From the NCBI GenBank assembly GCA_022711465.1, contig JAKLEZ010000034.1, positions 1 to 51,086 of the forward strand: 51,086 bases of DNA, read 5' to 3'. The stretch's first letter is position 1, and every line of letters begins with the position of its first letter. The notes beneath the pieces were generated by a model, which ran no database searches, was not told the origin of the DNA, and was given only the letters and a program-made list of their open reading frames with translations. Positions 31,702 to 41,741 of the stretch are shown piece by piece. Source of the DNA: Planctomycetota bacterium (lineage in GTDB: Bacteria; Planctomycetota; Phycisphaerae; UBA1845; PWPN01). The translations under genes and the position numbers were made by a program.

Positions 31702-33906
31702 TCATTTCGCTGGTGGCGCGATGCCCGCCAGCACTTCCTTGTAAGGCTGAGCTTCCGGGCGATCCTCCTGCCCTCTGAGCGCCCGCTGGTACTGCTGGCG
31801 AGCCTGGGCCAGGTACTGCTGGGCCTCGTCGCCGGTGCTCAGATTGGCCAGCAGGTAGTTGATCGCCCCGAGGTTGGCATGCAGGACCCAGAGCTGCTTG
31901 AGCGGGTCGTCCGCCTGGTTGTAGGTTTCGAGGGCCGATCGAGCGGCCTTGACCGCGGCGGCATGGGCCTGGTCGGCAGTCGTGCGGGCGGCGTCAGATT
32001 TCACGATCGCCTGGGGCAGGTCGGCGGCGTTGACGCCCTCGGGCCGCAAGCTGGCCTCGGGCTTCATGCCGAGGGTTTCGAGCACAGCGAGCAGTCGGGC
32101 GTGCCTTCGCAGGCTCTCTTCGCGTTGGGCCTGGGTCATCGCCACGACGTAGGCCATGTCGCCCTCGAGGGCGATTGCGTGGCCGGCAGTGAACTTGTTG
32201 CCGGCGATCAGGGTCAGGCGTGGGTTGCGTGATTCCGGAGCGTTATCCTGGTTCAGTCGCTCCGCGTTCTGCATTCGGTTCTCGGCCGCGGCCTTGGCCC
32301 GCCGAGCAGCCTGTTGGCCGGAGCCCTCGGCCAATTCGATCCCCTTGGCGGCCAACTTCTCGGCCTCGAGCAGGGCTGCGATCGCTGCCTTCGCCGCCTC
32401 GCCGGCCTTCTCCGCGAAGGTGGCCTGCTCGGCCTTCAACTGGGCGAGTTGCCTGGTCAGCGTGTCCTGGCGGCGATTAAGCTCGGCGGTCTGCCTTTGG
32501 ATTTCCTTCAGCAGGAGGTTGTTCGACTCGATCAGCCCTTGTTCGGCCTTGAGATCGCTCTGGAGCGCAACCAGGCCCCGCTCTGCGCCCTGATCCCCGG
32601 TTAACGGGGCGTTGAGGATGTCGTCCTCGTGTACCGCGTCCGTCTTGGCCCCCTTGATGGCTCCCTGGGCCAGCATGGTCGACTCGCGGAAGGCTGCCCG
32701 GTTGGCGGCCGAGGCGGCGCTATAGTCCTTGACAAAGCTGTTCAGGGCTGCAGGATCGGTCGACTTCACGCCCGCATCCTCGAGTTTGAACATCTTCTGC
32801 TCGGCTTCCGAGGCCTGGGCCTGGGCCGCCGCCAGCCGGGTCTGAGTATTGCTGATCTGGTCAGTCAGCTTCGCCACGGTCTTTTCGGCGGCAGCAATGG
32901 CCGCCTGCACCTGGCCCTTCCGTTCGGTGAGCTTGGCGATCTGGGCGTCCAGCGGCTGGGTATTCTCTGCGGATTGTTCGGCAACCTCGGCCTGGGAGGC
33001 CTTCGCGGCGGCCTTGACGGTTGCCGTCTTGGGTGCCTCCTTGTCCCCCTTGCTGCGGCGGAGCAGTTTGTTGATCAGACTGCCGAGTCCGCTCTTCTTT
33101 GCCCCGGTGGTCGGCTGGGCCGCGGGTTGCCCCGGGACGGCTTTGGCGGGCTCGTCGGCTGAGGCGGCCGGTGCGGCCACCGGCTGCGACGCCGGCGGGC
33201 CGGAATCGTCCAGATGGATAAGGACGTGCTCCTGGCCGAGTTCGCGAGAAATCGAGGTCACCTCCACTTCGAGTCGATTCCAGGCCAGGACGTTCGCGTC
33301 GAACTGTTCACGGGCCTGGTCGGCCAGGGCGATCTGGACGGCGGCCTGACGGCGATTCAGGTCGGCCTGCTGGTAGCACAGTATGGCCTCGAGTCGTGTC
33401 GCGGTCGGGTGATTCTCGCCGGAGGCTTCCCCATCGCTCAGCCCGCGAGCTTCCTGGACGATCTTGAGGGCCTCGGAGAGCAGGGTGGCATTGCGGTTCA
33501 GGCTTTCCTGAAGCGTCTGGTAGGCCTGAGCGCCCTCCGGCTCGGCGGAGTCGGGCGGGGACACGCCTGCCAACTGAGCATAGGAGTTGCCCAACTCGGA
33601 CTTGCGCTCTTTCTGCTGCTGCAGGGACTGGTCGAAGCTGTTCCGCTCCAGATCCGCAAGCGTCTGCTGCCATTTCTCGGTTGGGACGTCCGCGGGCTGG
33701 CTGGCCGACGGTCCCAGGATGGCCGCAAGCCGGATGTCCGCGGGGTTGTAGTCCCACAGCATCCGCTTGGCGATCTCGACCTGGGCATCGATCTGCTTGA
33801 AGAGCCTGGCTTCCGGCGACTGCAGAGGTGAGGCGGTGAACATCCCTACCAAGACGACCGCCAGAATGATGCCGACGATGGCTATGACTGGAGTATATTG
33901 TTTCAC
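31702..33906 (-). CDS. Membrane-anchored coiled-coil protein of unknown function
   Basis: 734 residues. GTG 33906 follows GAGGAG at 6 bases. One N-terminal transmembrane helix (VIAIVGIILAVVLVGMF, residues 6-24) anchors a long periplasmic body. The body is rich in Ala, Gln, Glu and Lys, with extended coiled coil about residues 310-560 (for example KTVAKLTDQISNTQTRLAAA). It includes a Pro/Ala/Lys-rich linker near residue 250. The last 100 residues look like TPR-type helices (GDEAQQYLAQARQQYQRALR). I recognise no family. It lies upstream of nothing on this strand except the convergent kelch gene and follows the transglutaminase gene by about 185 bases. Structural or envelope-spanning function is a guess. 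Confidence 0.75.
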   Translation of the reverse strand: MKQYTPVIAIVGIILAVVLVGMFTASPLQSPEARLFKQIDAQVEIAKRMLWDYNPADIRLAAILGPSASQPADVPTEKWQQTLADLERNSFDQSLQQQKERKSELGNSYAQLAGVSPPDSAEPEGAQAYQTLQESLNRNATLLSEALKIVQEARGLSDGEASGENHPTATRLEAILCYQQADLNRRQAAVQIALADQAREQFDANVLAWNRLEVEVTSISRELGQEHVLIHLDDSGPPASQPVAAPAASADEPAKAVPGQPAAQPTTGAKKSGLGSLINKLLRRSKGDKEAPKTATVKAAAKASQAEVAEQSAENTQPLDAQIAKLTERKGQVQAAIAAAEKTVAKLTDQISNTQTRLAAAQAQASEAEQKMFKLEDAGVKSTDPAALNSFVKDYSAASAANRAAFRESTMLAQGAIKGAKTDAVHEDDILNAPLTGDQGAERGLVALQSDLKAEQGLIESNNLLLKEIQRQTAELNRRQDTLTRQLAQLKAEQATFAEKAGEAAKAAIAALLEAEKLAAKGIELAEGSGQQAARRAKAAAENRMQNAERLNQDNAPESRNPRLTLIAGNKFTAGHAIALEGDMAYVVAMTQAQREESLRRHARLLAVLETLGMKPEASLRPEGVNAADLPQAIVKSDAARTTADQAHAAAVKAARSALETYNQADDPLKQLWVLHANLGAINYLLANLSTGDEAQQYLAQARQQYQRALRGQEDRPEAQPYKEVLAGIAPPAK

Positions 33907-34091
33907 ACTGTAACTCCTCGCAGCTCACCCCGCTTTGCGGAGACGCAGGGCTATTGGAGCGATACCAGTACCATGATTGGGCGTCAGCGTCAACGAGCCG
34001 AGGTCCCGGGAAATGGGGTTGCCGGTTTGGTTTGACGGGTCGGCGTCCCATGGCTCCGGCAGGGCGATCGGTGGCCCGTGTCGCCGGGATA

Positions 34092-35672
34092 CTACTCCGT
34101 CTCGATGACCTCGATCTTCAGCCGGCCGAGATTGAGCCAGGTTGAGGTGACCATGTCCGCGAGTCCGGCGTCTCCGTTGGCGCTGACCGACATGGTGATG
34201 TGGGTTGGATCGACGTCGGTCTGTCGAAGGGCGGCGTCGAGATCGACCCATTCCCCTTCGATCCAGAACTGGCTCCACATGTGGCCGACCAGCACCTGTT
34301 GCTGGCCGCCGAATCCTCCGTCGGCGTAGACGAGCCCCGTGACCACGCGGGTGGGGATGCCCTTGGCTCGCCCCAGGGCGGCCAGGAGAATGCCGTGCTC
34401 GCTGCAGTCGCCTTCCCGGCTGCGGGCGACCTCGCTGGCGGTCGCGAACCCGACGCTGAGATTCTTGCTGTTGATGTGCTCGCTCACGAATTGGGTGAGC
34501 TTCTTGCCGAGTTGTCGTGGGTCTCTCTCTTCGCCGGCGGCCTGGTCGGCCAGCTTGCTGACCTCCGCATCCTTCCAGTTGACGGAGGAACTGGCCGAGA
34601 GGTAGTCCTCGCGTTCGCTCGCCGAGAGCTTGGAGGTGGCTTTGGGGCCGCTGTGGGCCGACGGGCGCGTGACGACCAGGGTCACGCTATCATCGTCTTT
34701 GGCGGTGACTTTCTGGATGCTGGTCTCCGGGAAGTCGGGCATCTTGATCTCATCGGTTCCCGGTTTGAGTCCGATGCGGTAGGTGACCTTGCGGGCTTTC
34801 CTCGTGTCGATTGACCGGTTCAGCTTGACGAGCATGTTGAGAGTCAATTCGGCCGGGTCATTGTCCGAGGTGGCCACTGCCCGCGAGCAAGCCAGCAGCT
34901 CGATCGGGATTTCCATGACGGTCATCTTCATCCGCACGACGTCGCCGCTTTCGGTGACCCAGGTGACGGTTTCCAGATCGCTGCCGCCCAGGCCGAACGT
35001 TCCCGGCATGTGCATCTTCTGCTGGGTTCGGATGGCGTCGACCTTGCGGCCGAACAGGTCCACGGTTTCCGGCCCGATGATCTCGACGCGGGTGGGTAGC
35101 AGTCTGGTGGGAGACAGGGTGGGGTCGTAGATCCCGATTTCGTAGCGGGTGCCGGCCTTGAGGCCGTGTTTGAACTGCTCGCGGTAGACCGCCCAGTCCA
35201 GCATGGCTCCGGGGGGAAGGTCGTGGACCTTGGTGGGTAATTCCTGGCCGAACTGACTCTGGCTGATCGACACCTGACCGTCCTTGAAGGTGGCCTTGGT
35301 GGTGACCGGGTTCTTGCCGAGGTACTGGGTCTGGGAATAGGAGATCGGGTGCCCGTCGATGGTTTCGCGTGTTTTCTGATCGATGCCCAATCCGATCTCG
35401 ACCGATTCTCTGCGGACGCTCAGTTTCATTTTCGTCCAGCTCTGGATGATGTCGGTGTCCCTTCCCTTGATCCGCTTCATCTGAATGTGCATCTGCCCGC
35501 ACTTGTGCCCGTTGAGCATGACCGTGTACCACTCATCGGCGAAGACGCCGACGGGGGGATTGAGCGGATCGGCGGGCCGGTCGGTGGATATCGGCTCAGT
35601 GGCCTTTGGTTCCGCGAGCAAGGTATTCGTCAACAGCGACACAAGCAGGCCTATGCGCCAAATCGTTTGCAT
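34092..35672 (-). CDS. Exported transglutaminase-like cysteine protease-fold protein
   Basis: 526 residues with signal peptide (IGLLVSLLTNTLLA). The C-terminal domain is a transglutaminase/protease-like fold. The triad is visible: Cys in REGDCSEHGILLAAL (about residue 422), His in GHMWSQFWIEGEW (about 463), Asp in VDLDAAL (about 475). The N-terminal 350 residues form a beta-rich domain found in many planctomycete and proteobacterial homologues. Such proteins may cleave or crosslink peptides in the periplasm. The gene lies between the sdh operon and the coiled-coil protein on the same strand, with intergenic gaps of about 130 and 185 bases, so co-transcription is possible. Confidence 0.86.
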   Translation of the reverse strand: MQTIWRIGLLVSLLTNTLLAEPKATEPISTDRPADPLNPPVGVFADEWYTVMLNGHKCGQMHIQMKRIKGRDTDIIQSWTKMKLSVRRESVEIGLGIDQKTRETIDGHPISYSQTQYLGKNPVTTKATFKDGQVSISQSQFGQELPTKVHDLPPGAMLDWAVYREQFKHGLKAGTRYEIGIYDPTLSPTRLLPTRVEIIGPETVDLFGRKVDAIRTQQKMHMPGTFGLGGSDLETVTWVTESGDVVRMKMTVMEIPIELLACSRAVATSDNDPAELTLNMLVKLNRSIDTRKARKVTYRIGLKPGTDEIKMPDFPETSIQKVTAKDDDSVTLVVTRPSAHSGPKATSKLSASEREDYLSASSSVNWKDAEVSKLADQAAGEERDPRQLGKKLTQFVSEHINSKNLSVGFATASEVARSREGDCSEHGILLAALGRAKGIPTRVVTGLVYADGGFGGQQQVLVGHMWSQFWIEGEWVDLDAALRQTDVDPTHITMSVSANGDAGLADMVTSTWLNLGRLKIEVIETE

Positions 35673-35799
35673 GATGATTGCTTTCCATAAGAACCGTATC
35701 CCGTCCGGTGACGTCCCGGGTAGCCGACCCCCGGTTCCTGGCCGCGGCCAGACACCCTTCCTCTGAGGGTGAACAGGATACCACGACGGCGTTCATTTC

Positions 35800-36561
35800 T
35801 CACCGGTCGAAGAACTTGCGGCATGCGTAGGTGGTGATGGCCCGGCCGGTGCGGGCGATGGATTCGGTGAGGGGGATTTCCTTCGGGCAGACCTTGACGC
35901 AGTTTTGGGCGTTGCCGCAGGAGCTGAGTCCGCCGGGTCCCATGAGAACCTCGAGCCGCTGAGAGGCGATCGCCTTGCTGGTGGGGTGGGTGTTGTGCAG
36001 GGCCACCTGGTTGATTGCGGCCGGGCCGATGAAGCCCGAGGGTTCGCTGACCTGGGGGCAGGCTTCCAGGCAGCAACCGCAGGTCATGCACCGGGAGAGG
36101 GGGTAGCCGATCTCCTGTTCCTCGGGTGACACCGGGGCGGGGTGGCCCAGATCGTAGTAGCCGTCCACCGGATTCCAGGCCTTGACCTTGGTGAGGTCGG
36201 CGAACATGCGCGAGCGATCGACGATCAGGTCGCGGACGACGGGGAATTTGGTCATCGGCTCGAGGCGGATGACCTCGCCCTCTTCCTTGGTGAGTCTGTC
36301 GACCAGCGCGGTGCAGGATTGGCGTACCCGGCCGTTGATGATCATGGTGCATGCCCCGCAGACCTCCTCGAGGCAACTGCACTCCCAAGCCACGGGGGCC
36401 ACCTTCTCGCCTCGGGCCGTTCGCCCGATCTCCGCGATGCGCTGCAGGCAGGAAATCACGTTCATTTGGGCTTCGTAGGGGATGTCGAAGTCCTGCCAGT
36501 AGCTGGCTTGGCCCGGTCCATTCTGGCGTCGGATCTTGAGTTTGACTCTGCGTTCAGCCAT
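35800..36561 (-). CDS. sdhB: Succinate dehydrogenase/fumarate reductase iron-sulfur subunit
   Basis: 253 residues from ATG 36561 (AERRVKLKIRRQ). A [2Fe-2S] ferredoxin-type region has CSCLEEVCGACTMIING and a later Cys (RQSCTALVD). The C-terminal domain has CMTCGCCLEACP and CGNAQNCVKVCPKEIP for the [4Fe-4S] and [3Fe-4S] clusters. It passes electrons from SdhA to the membrane quinone site. It is the last gene of sdhCAB, 64 bases after sdhA. The arrangement (C, A, B) and sequence style match the Bacillus-type enzyme with a single membrane anchor. Confidence 0.95.
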   Translation of the reverse strand: MAERRVKLKIRRQNGPGQASYWQDFDIPYEAQMNVISCLQRIAEIGRTARGEKVAPVAWECSCLEEVCGACTMIINGRVRQSCTALVDRLTKEEGEVIRLEPMTKFPVVRDLIVDRSRMFADLTKVKAWNPVDGYYDLGHPAPVSPEEQEIGYPLSRCMTCGCCLEACPQVSEPSGFIGPAAINQVALHNTHPTSKAIASQRLEVLMGPGGLSSCGNAQNCVKVCPKEIPLTESIARTGRAITTYACRKFFDR

Positions 36562-36625
36562 GTTCGCTATCCGCCTATCGATCGCCGGTCCTCGGTTTCC
36601 GGGCGCAGTCGTGACCCATGGGTCG

Positions 36626-38605
36626 TCACTTGGCGTCATGGGCCCGGGCGCTGGGTTTGTCCTGTTCCTGCTGCATTGTCCGCCACATCTGCTCGATCAC
36701 CTCTGCGCCGACCAGGCCATAGGTGCGTGGTCGCGGCGGGATCAACGACGTATCCACGGCCTCGTACGAAAGCGTGGTCCCGCCGGGTCGATAGGTGGCG
36801 ATGGTGGTCTTGAGCCACTGGTCATTCTGCCGGCGGAAAGCCTCGCACCACCTGCGGGCCTCGGTGTGAATCTCATCCGGGTCGTCGCTCTTGGGTGGTG
36901 GGATGAGACAATCCGGCTTGAAGTGCGAACCCCGGCTCTCGTCGCGGAGCAAGGCGGACCGGGCGATGACCTGAGCGAGGACCAGCATGTCGCCCAGTGC
37001 CCGGGCGAAGCTCAAGCTCTGGTTCGTCCACTGGCTGTCGTCGGACAGCTCGAGATGCTGATACCGATGGTTCAGCTCATCGATCTTGGCCAGGGTCTGC
37101 TCGATGGTCCGATTGTAGCGCACGACCGTGCAACTGGCGGTCATGGTTTGGCCGAGCTCGCGGTGGAGAGTATAGGGGTTCTCCGGGCCGCGGCTGTTGC
37201 GGAGCCGATTCTCCTGGGTCTTGTGTTCGGCCGCGGCGGTGTCAAAGAGCGAGGCCGGCAGGTCGGCGGCCGATCCGGCAGGCAGATTGTGCAGCCAGGT
37301 GTCGATCCCGGGCGCGACCAGCAACCCTGAGAAGATGCAGCTTAGCAGGGAGTTTGCCCCCAGGCGGTTGGCTCCGTGATACTGGTAGTCGGCCTCGCCG
37401 ATCGCGAACAGGCCCCGGATGTTGGTCATGTGGTTGCGTGGCGAAGCCTGGGTGAGTCCGCCGGTCCGGTCATTCTTGTGGTAGTCGCACCACAGGCCGC
37501 CCATCGTGTAGTGCACCGAAGGGAAGATCCGCATCGGCTCGACTCGGGGATCGACCCCCTGGAACTTCTCGTAGATCTCGATGATGCCGCCCAGTTTCTT
37601 GAGCGAGGTCGGCGGCAGTTCGGTCACATCGAGATAGACGCAGTAGGCCCCCTGAACGACCGACAGGCCGAGGTTGACGCAGACATCGAAGATCTCGCGG
37701 GTGGCGATGTCGCGTGGCACGAGGTTGCCGTACTGAGGGTATCGTTCTTCGAGGAAGTACCAGCGCTCGCTGGCGGGGATGTCGCGCGGATTGCGGGTGT
37801 CGCCCGGCTTGCGGGGCACCCAGACTCGGCCGCCTTCTCCTCGGGCCGACTCGCTCATCAGTCGGTCCTTGTCCGCCCCGGGGATGGCCGTCGGGTGGAC
37901 CTGGATGAACTCCGGATTGGCGTAGCGGGCACCGGCCTTGAAGGCTCGGGTGCCGGCCGCCCCGGTGCACAGGATCGAGTTGGTGCTCTTGCCGAAAACC
38001 GCCCCGCAGCCGCCCGTGGCCAGCACGACGGCGTCGGCTCGGAACGCTCGCATCTCCATGGAGTGCAGGTCCTGAGCCACAACGCCCCGGCAGTAGCCCC
38101 GGTCGTCGATCACGGGGCCGAGGAACTCCCATGGTTCGTACAGGGTGACGGTTCCCTCGGCCGTCCATCTACGTACTTGCTCGTCTAGCGCGTAGAGCAG
38201 TTGCTGGCCGGTCGTCGCACCCGCGAAGGCGGTCCGCTTGTGCAGCGTGCCGCCGAAACGCCGAAGGTCGCGGTGGCCTTCTGGGGTGCGGTTGAACATC
38301 ACCCCGATGCGGTCCATGAGATCGCAGATCCGCTCACCCCAGTCGCACATCTCCTTGACCGGTGGCTGGTGCTGAAGGAAAGCCCCGCCGTAGACGGTAT
38401 CGTCGAAGTGCTTGTACTCGGAATCGCCGAGCGCCCGGGTAACGTGGTTGACCGCGTTGATGCCGCCCTGGGCGCAGACGCTGTGCGACCGCTTGACCGG
38501 CACCAAGCTGAGGAGCTCGACCGGGATGCCGAACTCCGCCAGTTTCATCGTGGCGGCCAGGCCGGCCAGCCCGCCGCCCACCACGACTACCCGTTGCTTC
38601 GCCAT
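36626..38605 (-). CDS. sdhA: Succinate dehydrogenase/fumarate reductase flavoprotein subunit
   Basis: 659 residues. N-terminal FAD site VVVVGGGLAGLAATMKLAEF. HSVCAQGGINAVN carries the His that binds FAD covalently in this family. Active-site region SARGEGGRVWVPR lies about residue 260. GANRLGANSLLSCIFSGL lies towards the end of the flavin domain, followed by the helical C-terminal domain. The enzyme oxidises succinate to fumarate in the TCA cycle, or the reverse. Its start overlaps the sdhC stop by 19 bases, which couples translation. Length is normal for the Bacillus-type subunit. Confidence 0.96.
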   Translation of the reverse strand: MAKQRVVVVGGGLAGLAATMKLAEFGIPVELLSLVPVKRSHSVCAQGGINAVNHVTRALGDSEYKHFDDTVYGGAFLQHQPPVKEMCDWGERICDLMDRIGVMFNRTPEGHRDLRRFGGTLHKRTAFAGATTGQQLLYALDEQVRRWTAEGTVTLYEPWEFLGPVIDDRGYCRGVVAQDLHSMEMRAFRADAVVLATGGCGAVFGKSTNSILCTGAAGTRAFKAGARYANPEFIQVHPTAIPGADKDRLMSESARGEGGRVWVPRKPGDTRNPRDIPASERWYFLEERYPQYGNLVPRDIATREIFDVCVNLGLSVVQGAYCVYLDVTELPPTSLKKLGGIIEIYEKFQGVDPRVEPMRIFPSVHYTMGGLWCDYHKNDRTGGLTQASPRNHMTNIRGLFAIGEADYQYHGANRLGANSLLSCIFSGLLVAPGIDTWLHNLPAGSAADLPASLFDTAAAEHKTQENRLRNSRGPENPYTLHRELGQTMTASCTVVRYNRTIEQTLAKIDELNHRYQHLELSDDSQWTNQSLSFARALGDMLVLAQVIARSALLRDESRGSHFKPDCLIPPPKSDDPDEIHTEARRWCEAFRRQNDQWLKTTIATYRPGGTTLSYEAVDTSLIPPRPRTYGLVGAEVIEQMWRTMQQEQDKPSARAHDAK

Positions 38606-39366
38606 ACGTGTTGACCAACCTCACCTGACTGGTTCCATGCCGCGTCCATCGCCGTCGCCGGGGCCGGCTGGCGGGGGGCGGCGTTGGGGTAAGCCAGCAT
38701 CCCCATCTGGGCAGTCAGCCCGATCAGACCCAGAATTGTGCCGATGACCGCACAGACCAAGCCCGCTCGATACTGAGCCTGCCGTCCCACGGTGATGCCC
38801 CAGGTGATCAGGAACGTCCACAGACCGGTCCCGAAATGATAGCATGAGGCAATGATGCCGATCGAGTAGACCGGAATCGACCACCATCGGTGATATTGAA
38901 TCGCCCAGGCGGCCGTGGCCGATGCCTGTTCCGGCTCGAACATGGCTCCGGCACCTCCGGGAACAATCTCGCCAAGCCAGTGCACGTGCCACAGGTGTAC
39001 CAGGATGAAGACCAGCACGATGAGTCCGGTGATCCGTTGCAGGGTGTATCGCCAGTTGCACCAGAAGGGATAGAAGTGAACGTTGGGTTTGCTCTCTCGC
39101 CAGATCGTGACGCCCAGTGCGGCGTGGAAAGCCAGGGGCAAGAAGATGAACAGGATTTCCGCGGGTACCAGGAACACGCCTAGGGCGTGAATTCGGTTCA
39201 CCGCCGCCTGGAAACGGTCCGTTCCCCCACTGCTGAGTACGATCATGGAGTTGACGCACAGGTGGAACACCAGGAAAGTGCCGATCGGGACGACGCCGGT
39301 CAGCGAATGCAGCCTGCGGAGCAGGAATTCGTTCAGGTTGGGCGTCTGCGGCTTGGTGGTATCCAC
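38587..39366 (-). CDS. sdhC: Succinate dehydrogenase cytochrome b556/b558 membrane anchor
   Basis: 259 residues. I choose GTG 39366, 9 bases after GAGGAG and about 42 bases downstream of the predicted transcription start; a much longer upstream frame is not supported. Five transmembrane segments are visible, with conserved His for two hemes: LLRRLHSLTGVVPIG, FLVFHLCVNS, LAFHAALGVTIW, ITGLIVLVFILVHLWHVHW and ASCYHFGTGLWTF. The type-B (Bacillus) anchor combines SdhC and SdhD in one protein. It sits in the cytoplasmic membrane and holds the quinone site. First gene of the operon. Confidence 0.93.
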   Translation of the reverse strand: MDTTKPQTPNLNEFLLRRLHSLTGVVPIGTFLVFHLCVNSMIVLSSGGTDRFQAAVNRIHALGVFLVPAEILFIFLPLAFHAALGVTIWRESKPNVHFYPFWCNWRYTLQRITGLIVLVFILVHLWHVHWLGEIVPGGAGAMFEPEQASATAAWAIQYHRWWSIPVYSIGIIASCYHFGTGLWTFLITWGITVGRQAQYRAGLVCAVIGTILGLIGLTAQMGMLAYPNAAPRQPAPATAMDAAWNQSGEVGQHVWRSNG

Positions 39367-39414
39367 CGGTAACTGCTCCTCTGCCGGAACGGGCCGAAGA
39401 ATCGTGACGGGAGC

Positions 39415-39443
39415 ATTATAGATGGCGTTCCGATAAGTCACAA
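39415..39443 (-). promoter_or_regulatory. Sigma70-type promoter of sdhCAB
   Basis: On the minus strand TTGTGA (39443-39438), 17-base spacer, TATAAT (39420-39415). Transcription would start near 39408, about 42 bases before the sdhC GTG at 39366. This supports the chosen start codon. Confidence 0.7.
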
Positions 39444-39958
39444 TGCACGCCCTGGGTCCTGACCGGCGGCTTCTCGGGGGCTGAAGCTCGATCCGATCCC
39501 TGGACAGGGTTGGGTGCGTTGGAATGCTGTGGGGTGTGGGTGGCGTCAGATCGCGAAGGGGGCGGGTCTCCCGCGGCATTCCGCCCGATTGGGCAGGCAC
39601 CGCGAGCTCAACCGGATCGAGCATCGGTTTTGACCGCGGGCATGTTCTCAGATCAAGGGACAATTCCAAGGGTCTTCGAACAGACACGGCACGGTGTGGG
39701 CCCTCGAACGAGTTCGTGACAACGCCTATGGCCGTTGTGTCAACGATCAGGCCGTTACTCCCCGGCCACTCCTGGAAGAAGTGCCTGGGACGGTCCACTG
39801 ACCCCAGGGTGCCATACGCAGCATCGCGTCAACCCGGGCTTCATGCGATGTCAGACCGGTTGTCTCTCCGGTGGCGGTTGGCTGGGTAAGCCGTCAGGCT
39901 TTCTTGGGGCCGAGAGCCGTGCCGGTCCTCACGTTGCGAATTCAGACCCGAGCGAGGG
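39444..39958. other. Intergenic 515 bases between sdh promoter and antiporter gene
   Basis: No supported gene; open frames here lack domains and ribosome binding sites. The left end belongs to the sdh promoter region. No obvious terminator for the antiporter gene is visible. Confidence 0.5.
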
Positions 39959-41434
39959 TCACTCTGCCGCAGGGTTCTCTTGGGGGTGGAACAGCCGCTG
40001 GGCGGTTTTCATCGCATCCTCATCGCCGAGCACAACCGCCACATCGTTTGGCTGGAGAACGGTCCCGCCGTTCGGCACGAAGTACTCGCCGTCTCGATTG
40101 ACCAGAACGATCAGCGCGCCTCGTGGGAGCCCCAGCTCGATGATCCGTTTGCCAGCGGCACCCGAGTCGGGGCCGACAATGACATCGGCCATGGTCGCTC
40201 GGGCGTTTTCCTCCGTTCGCTCGAGTTCCAGGGGGGTTCGTGGCCTGCGTTGAAGGGGCCTGTCGAGCCTCAGCCACCTGGCGACCAGCGGAAGCGACTT
40301 GCCTTGCAGAAGAACAGAGGTGATGACCACGAAGAACACCAGGTTGAAGATCGTGTCCGCGCGTGACAGGCCAGCCATCATGGGGAACGTCGCCAGGACG
40401 ATGGGGACGGACCCCCGCAGGCCGACCCACGAAGTCAACAGCTTCTCGCGCCGCGTCAGCCGACTTCCTGCGAGGCAGAGCATGACGCTCGCCGGCCTGG
40501 CAACTACCATGAGGAATCCGCAGAGCATCACTCCGGATCCGATCACGGGAATCAGGCGGGAGGGGAAAACCAGGAGACCCAGGGTCAGGAACATGGCAAT
40601 CTGCATCAACCACGCCAGGCCGCCGTGGAACCGCATCAGGCTCCGCTTGTGCAGGAAGTCTCCGTTTCCGAGGATGATCCCGGCCATGTACACTGCCAGG
40701 AAGCCGTTGCCGCCCAGCAAGTCGGCCGCCCCGAAGACCAACAGGACGCACGCAAGCGTCAGGACCGGGTATAGGCCCTCGTACTCAAGCCTGATCTTGT
40801 TGATGAGGTAGATGATCCCCCTGCCGAACAGCAGGCCGACGGCCGTTCCTACGAGCATCTGCTGAACGAAGGCGGGGATCGCGCTCCACCAAGTGGCGCT
40901 GGGATTCTTCAAGAGGCTCACCATTGTGGCGGTCAGGAACACCGCCATTGGGTCGTTGCTGCCCGATTCAAGCTCCAACAACGGTCTGAGCCGGCCCTTC
41001 AGGCTCACGCTTCGCGAACGCAGGATGGCGAACACGGCCGCGGCATCCGTTGAGGAGATCACCGAGCCCAATAGCAGGCCTTCCAACCAGGAGAAGCCCA
41101 ACCGCATGACCGCAAAAGCTGCCACCAGGACGGCGGTCAGGAAGACGCCGGCGGTGGCAAGGATCATGCCGGTTCGAAAGACCGGCCTGACGCTTTGCCA
41201 ATCGGTGTCCAACCCGCCCGAGAACAGGATGTAGGCCAACGCCAGGGTGCCCAGGAACTTGGCGGTGCGGGCATCATCAAAGTAGATTCCCCCCGGTCCT
41301 TCCGAACCGGCCAACATGCCGATCAACAGGAACATGAGGAGCGCCGGCACCCCCAGGCGTTCCGACGCCTTGCTGGCCAGTACGCTGGCCAGGAGCAGAA
41401 CAGCCACGCCAAGGAATATCGAGTCTTCAGCCAT
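39959..41434 (-). CDS. CPA1-family cation (K+/Na+):proton antiporter with C-terminal TrkA-C domain
   Basis: 491 residues from ATG 41434 (GTG and ATG alternatives upstream give up to 496). About 12 transmembrane helices. The ion-binding motif LELESGSNDPMAVFLT contains the Asn-Asp pair typical of electroneutral CPA1 exchangers. SSTDAAAVFAILRSRSVSLK is another family segment. The cytosolic C-terminus (residues about 400-480, RIIELGLPRGALIVLVNRDG) is a TrkA-C regulatory domain as in NhaP2/CvrA-like K+/H+ antiporters. Role: pH and cation homeostasis in the inner membrane. The ion cannot be fixed by eye. A possible small gene lies 47 bases upstream on the same strand. Confidence 0.92.
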   Translation of the reverse strand: MAEDSIFLGVAVLLLASVLASKASERLGVPALLMFLLIGMLAGSEGPGGIYFDDARTAKFLGTLALAYILFSGGLDTDWQSVRPVFRTGMILATAGVFLTAVLVAAFAVMRLGFSWLEGLLLGSVISSTDAAAVFAILRSRSVSLKGRLRPLLELESGSNDPMAVFLTATMVSLLKNPSATWWSAIPAFVQQMLVGTAVGLLFGRGIIYLINKIRLEYEGLYPVLTLACVLLVFGAADLLGGNGFLAVYMAGIILGNGDFLHKRSLMRFHGGLAWLMQIAMFLTLGLLVFPSRLIPVIGSGVMLCGFLMVVARPASVMLCLAGSRLTRREKLLTSWVGLRGSVPIVLATFPMMAGLSRADTIFNLVFFVVITSVLLQGKSLPLVARWLRLDRPLQRRPRTPLELERTEENARATMADVIVGPDSGAAGKRIIELGLPRGALIVLVNRDGEYFVPNGGTVLQPNDVAVVLGDEDAMKTAQRLFHPQENPAAE

Positions 41435-41480
41435 ACCATCCGCCCGCAATCGTTCGGCCGTCGTTTGCCAACCCTCGCAG

Positions 41481-41741
41481 CTAGGCCAGCTTAACGCAAT
41501 ACGGCGGCATGCTCCAGACTGGGGTCCCGGGCGCCGTTCTTACCTGGACCACGCCCCTTTCGTCATCAACCGACACCAGAATAACGCCGAGGAGATCGGC
41601 CTGTTCCGGCCAATACACGTTGCACTGAGCACTGTCGTGCCCCTTCAGGGGCCGGGCACTTGTTCGATCTTCCTTCATGAGCTTGTTACCGAGCGCCGAG
41701 GGCAGCGGGCGCATGTCGTCGTCATTTGAAGAGCCTATCAC
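41481..41741 (-). CDS. Small hypothetical protein upstream of the antiporter (weak)
   Basis: 86 codons at most; an inner ATG gives about 66 residues (KEDRTSARPLKGHD...). The C-terminal half (CNVYWPEQADLLGVILVSVD, TPVWSMPPYC) has a protein-like composition, but I know no family and there is no clear ribosome binding site. It may be a genuine small gene transcribed with the antiporter or a chance frame. Confidence 0.25.
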   Translation of the reverse strand: MIGSSNDDDMRPLPSALGNKLMKEDRTSARPLKGHDSAQCNVYWPEQADLLGVILVSVDDERGVVQVRTAPGTPVWSMPPYCVKLA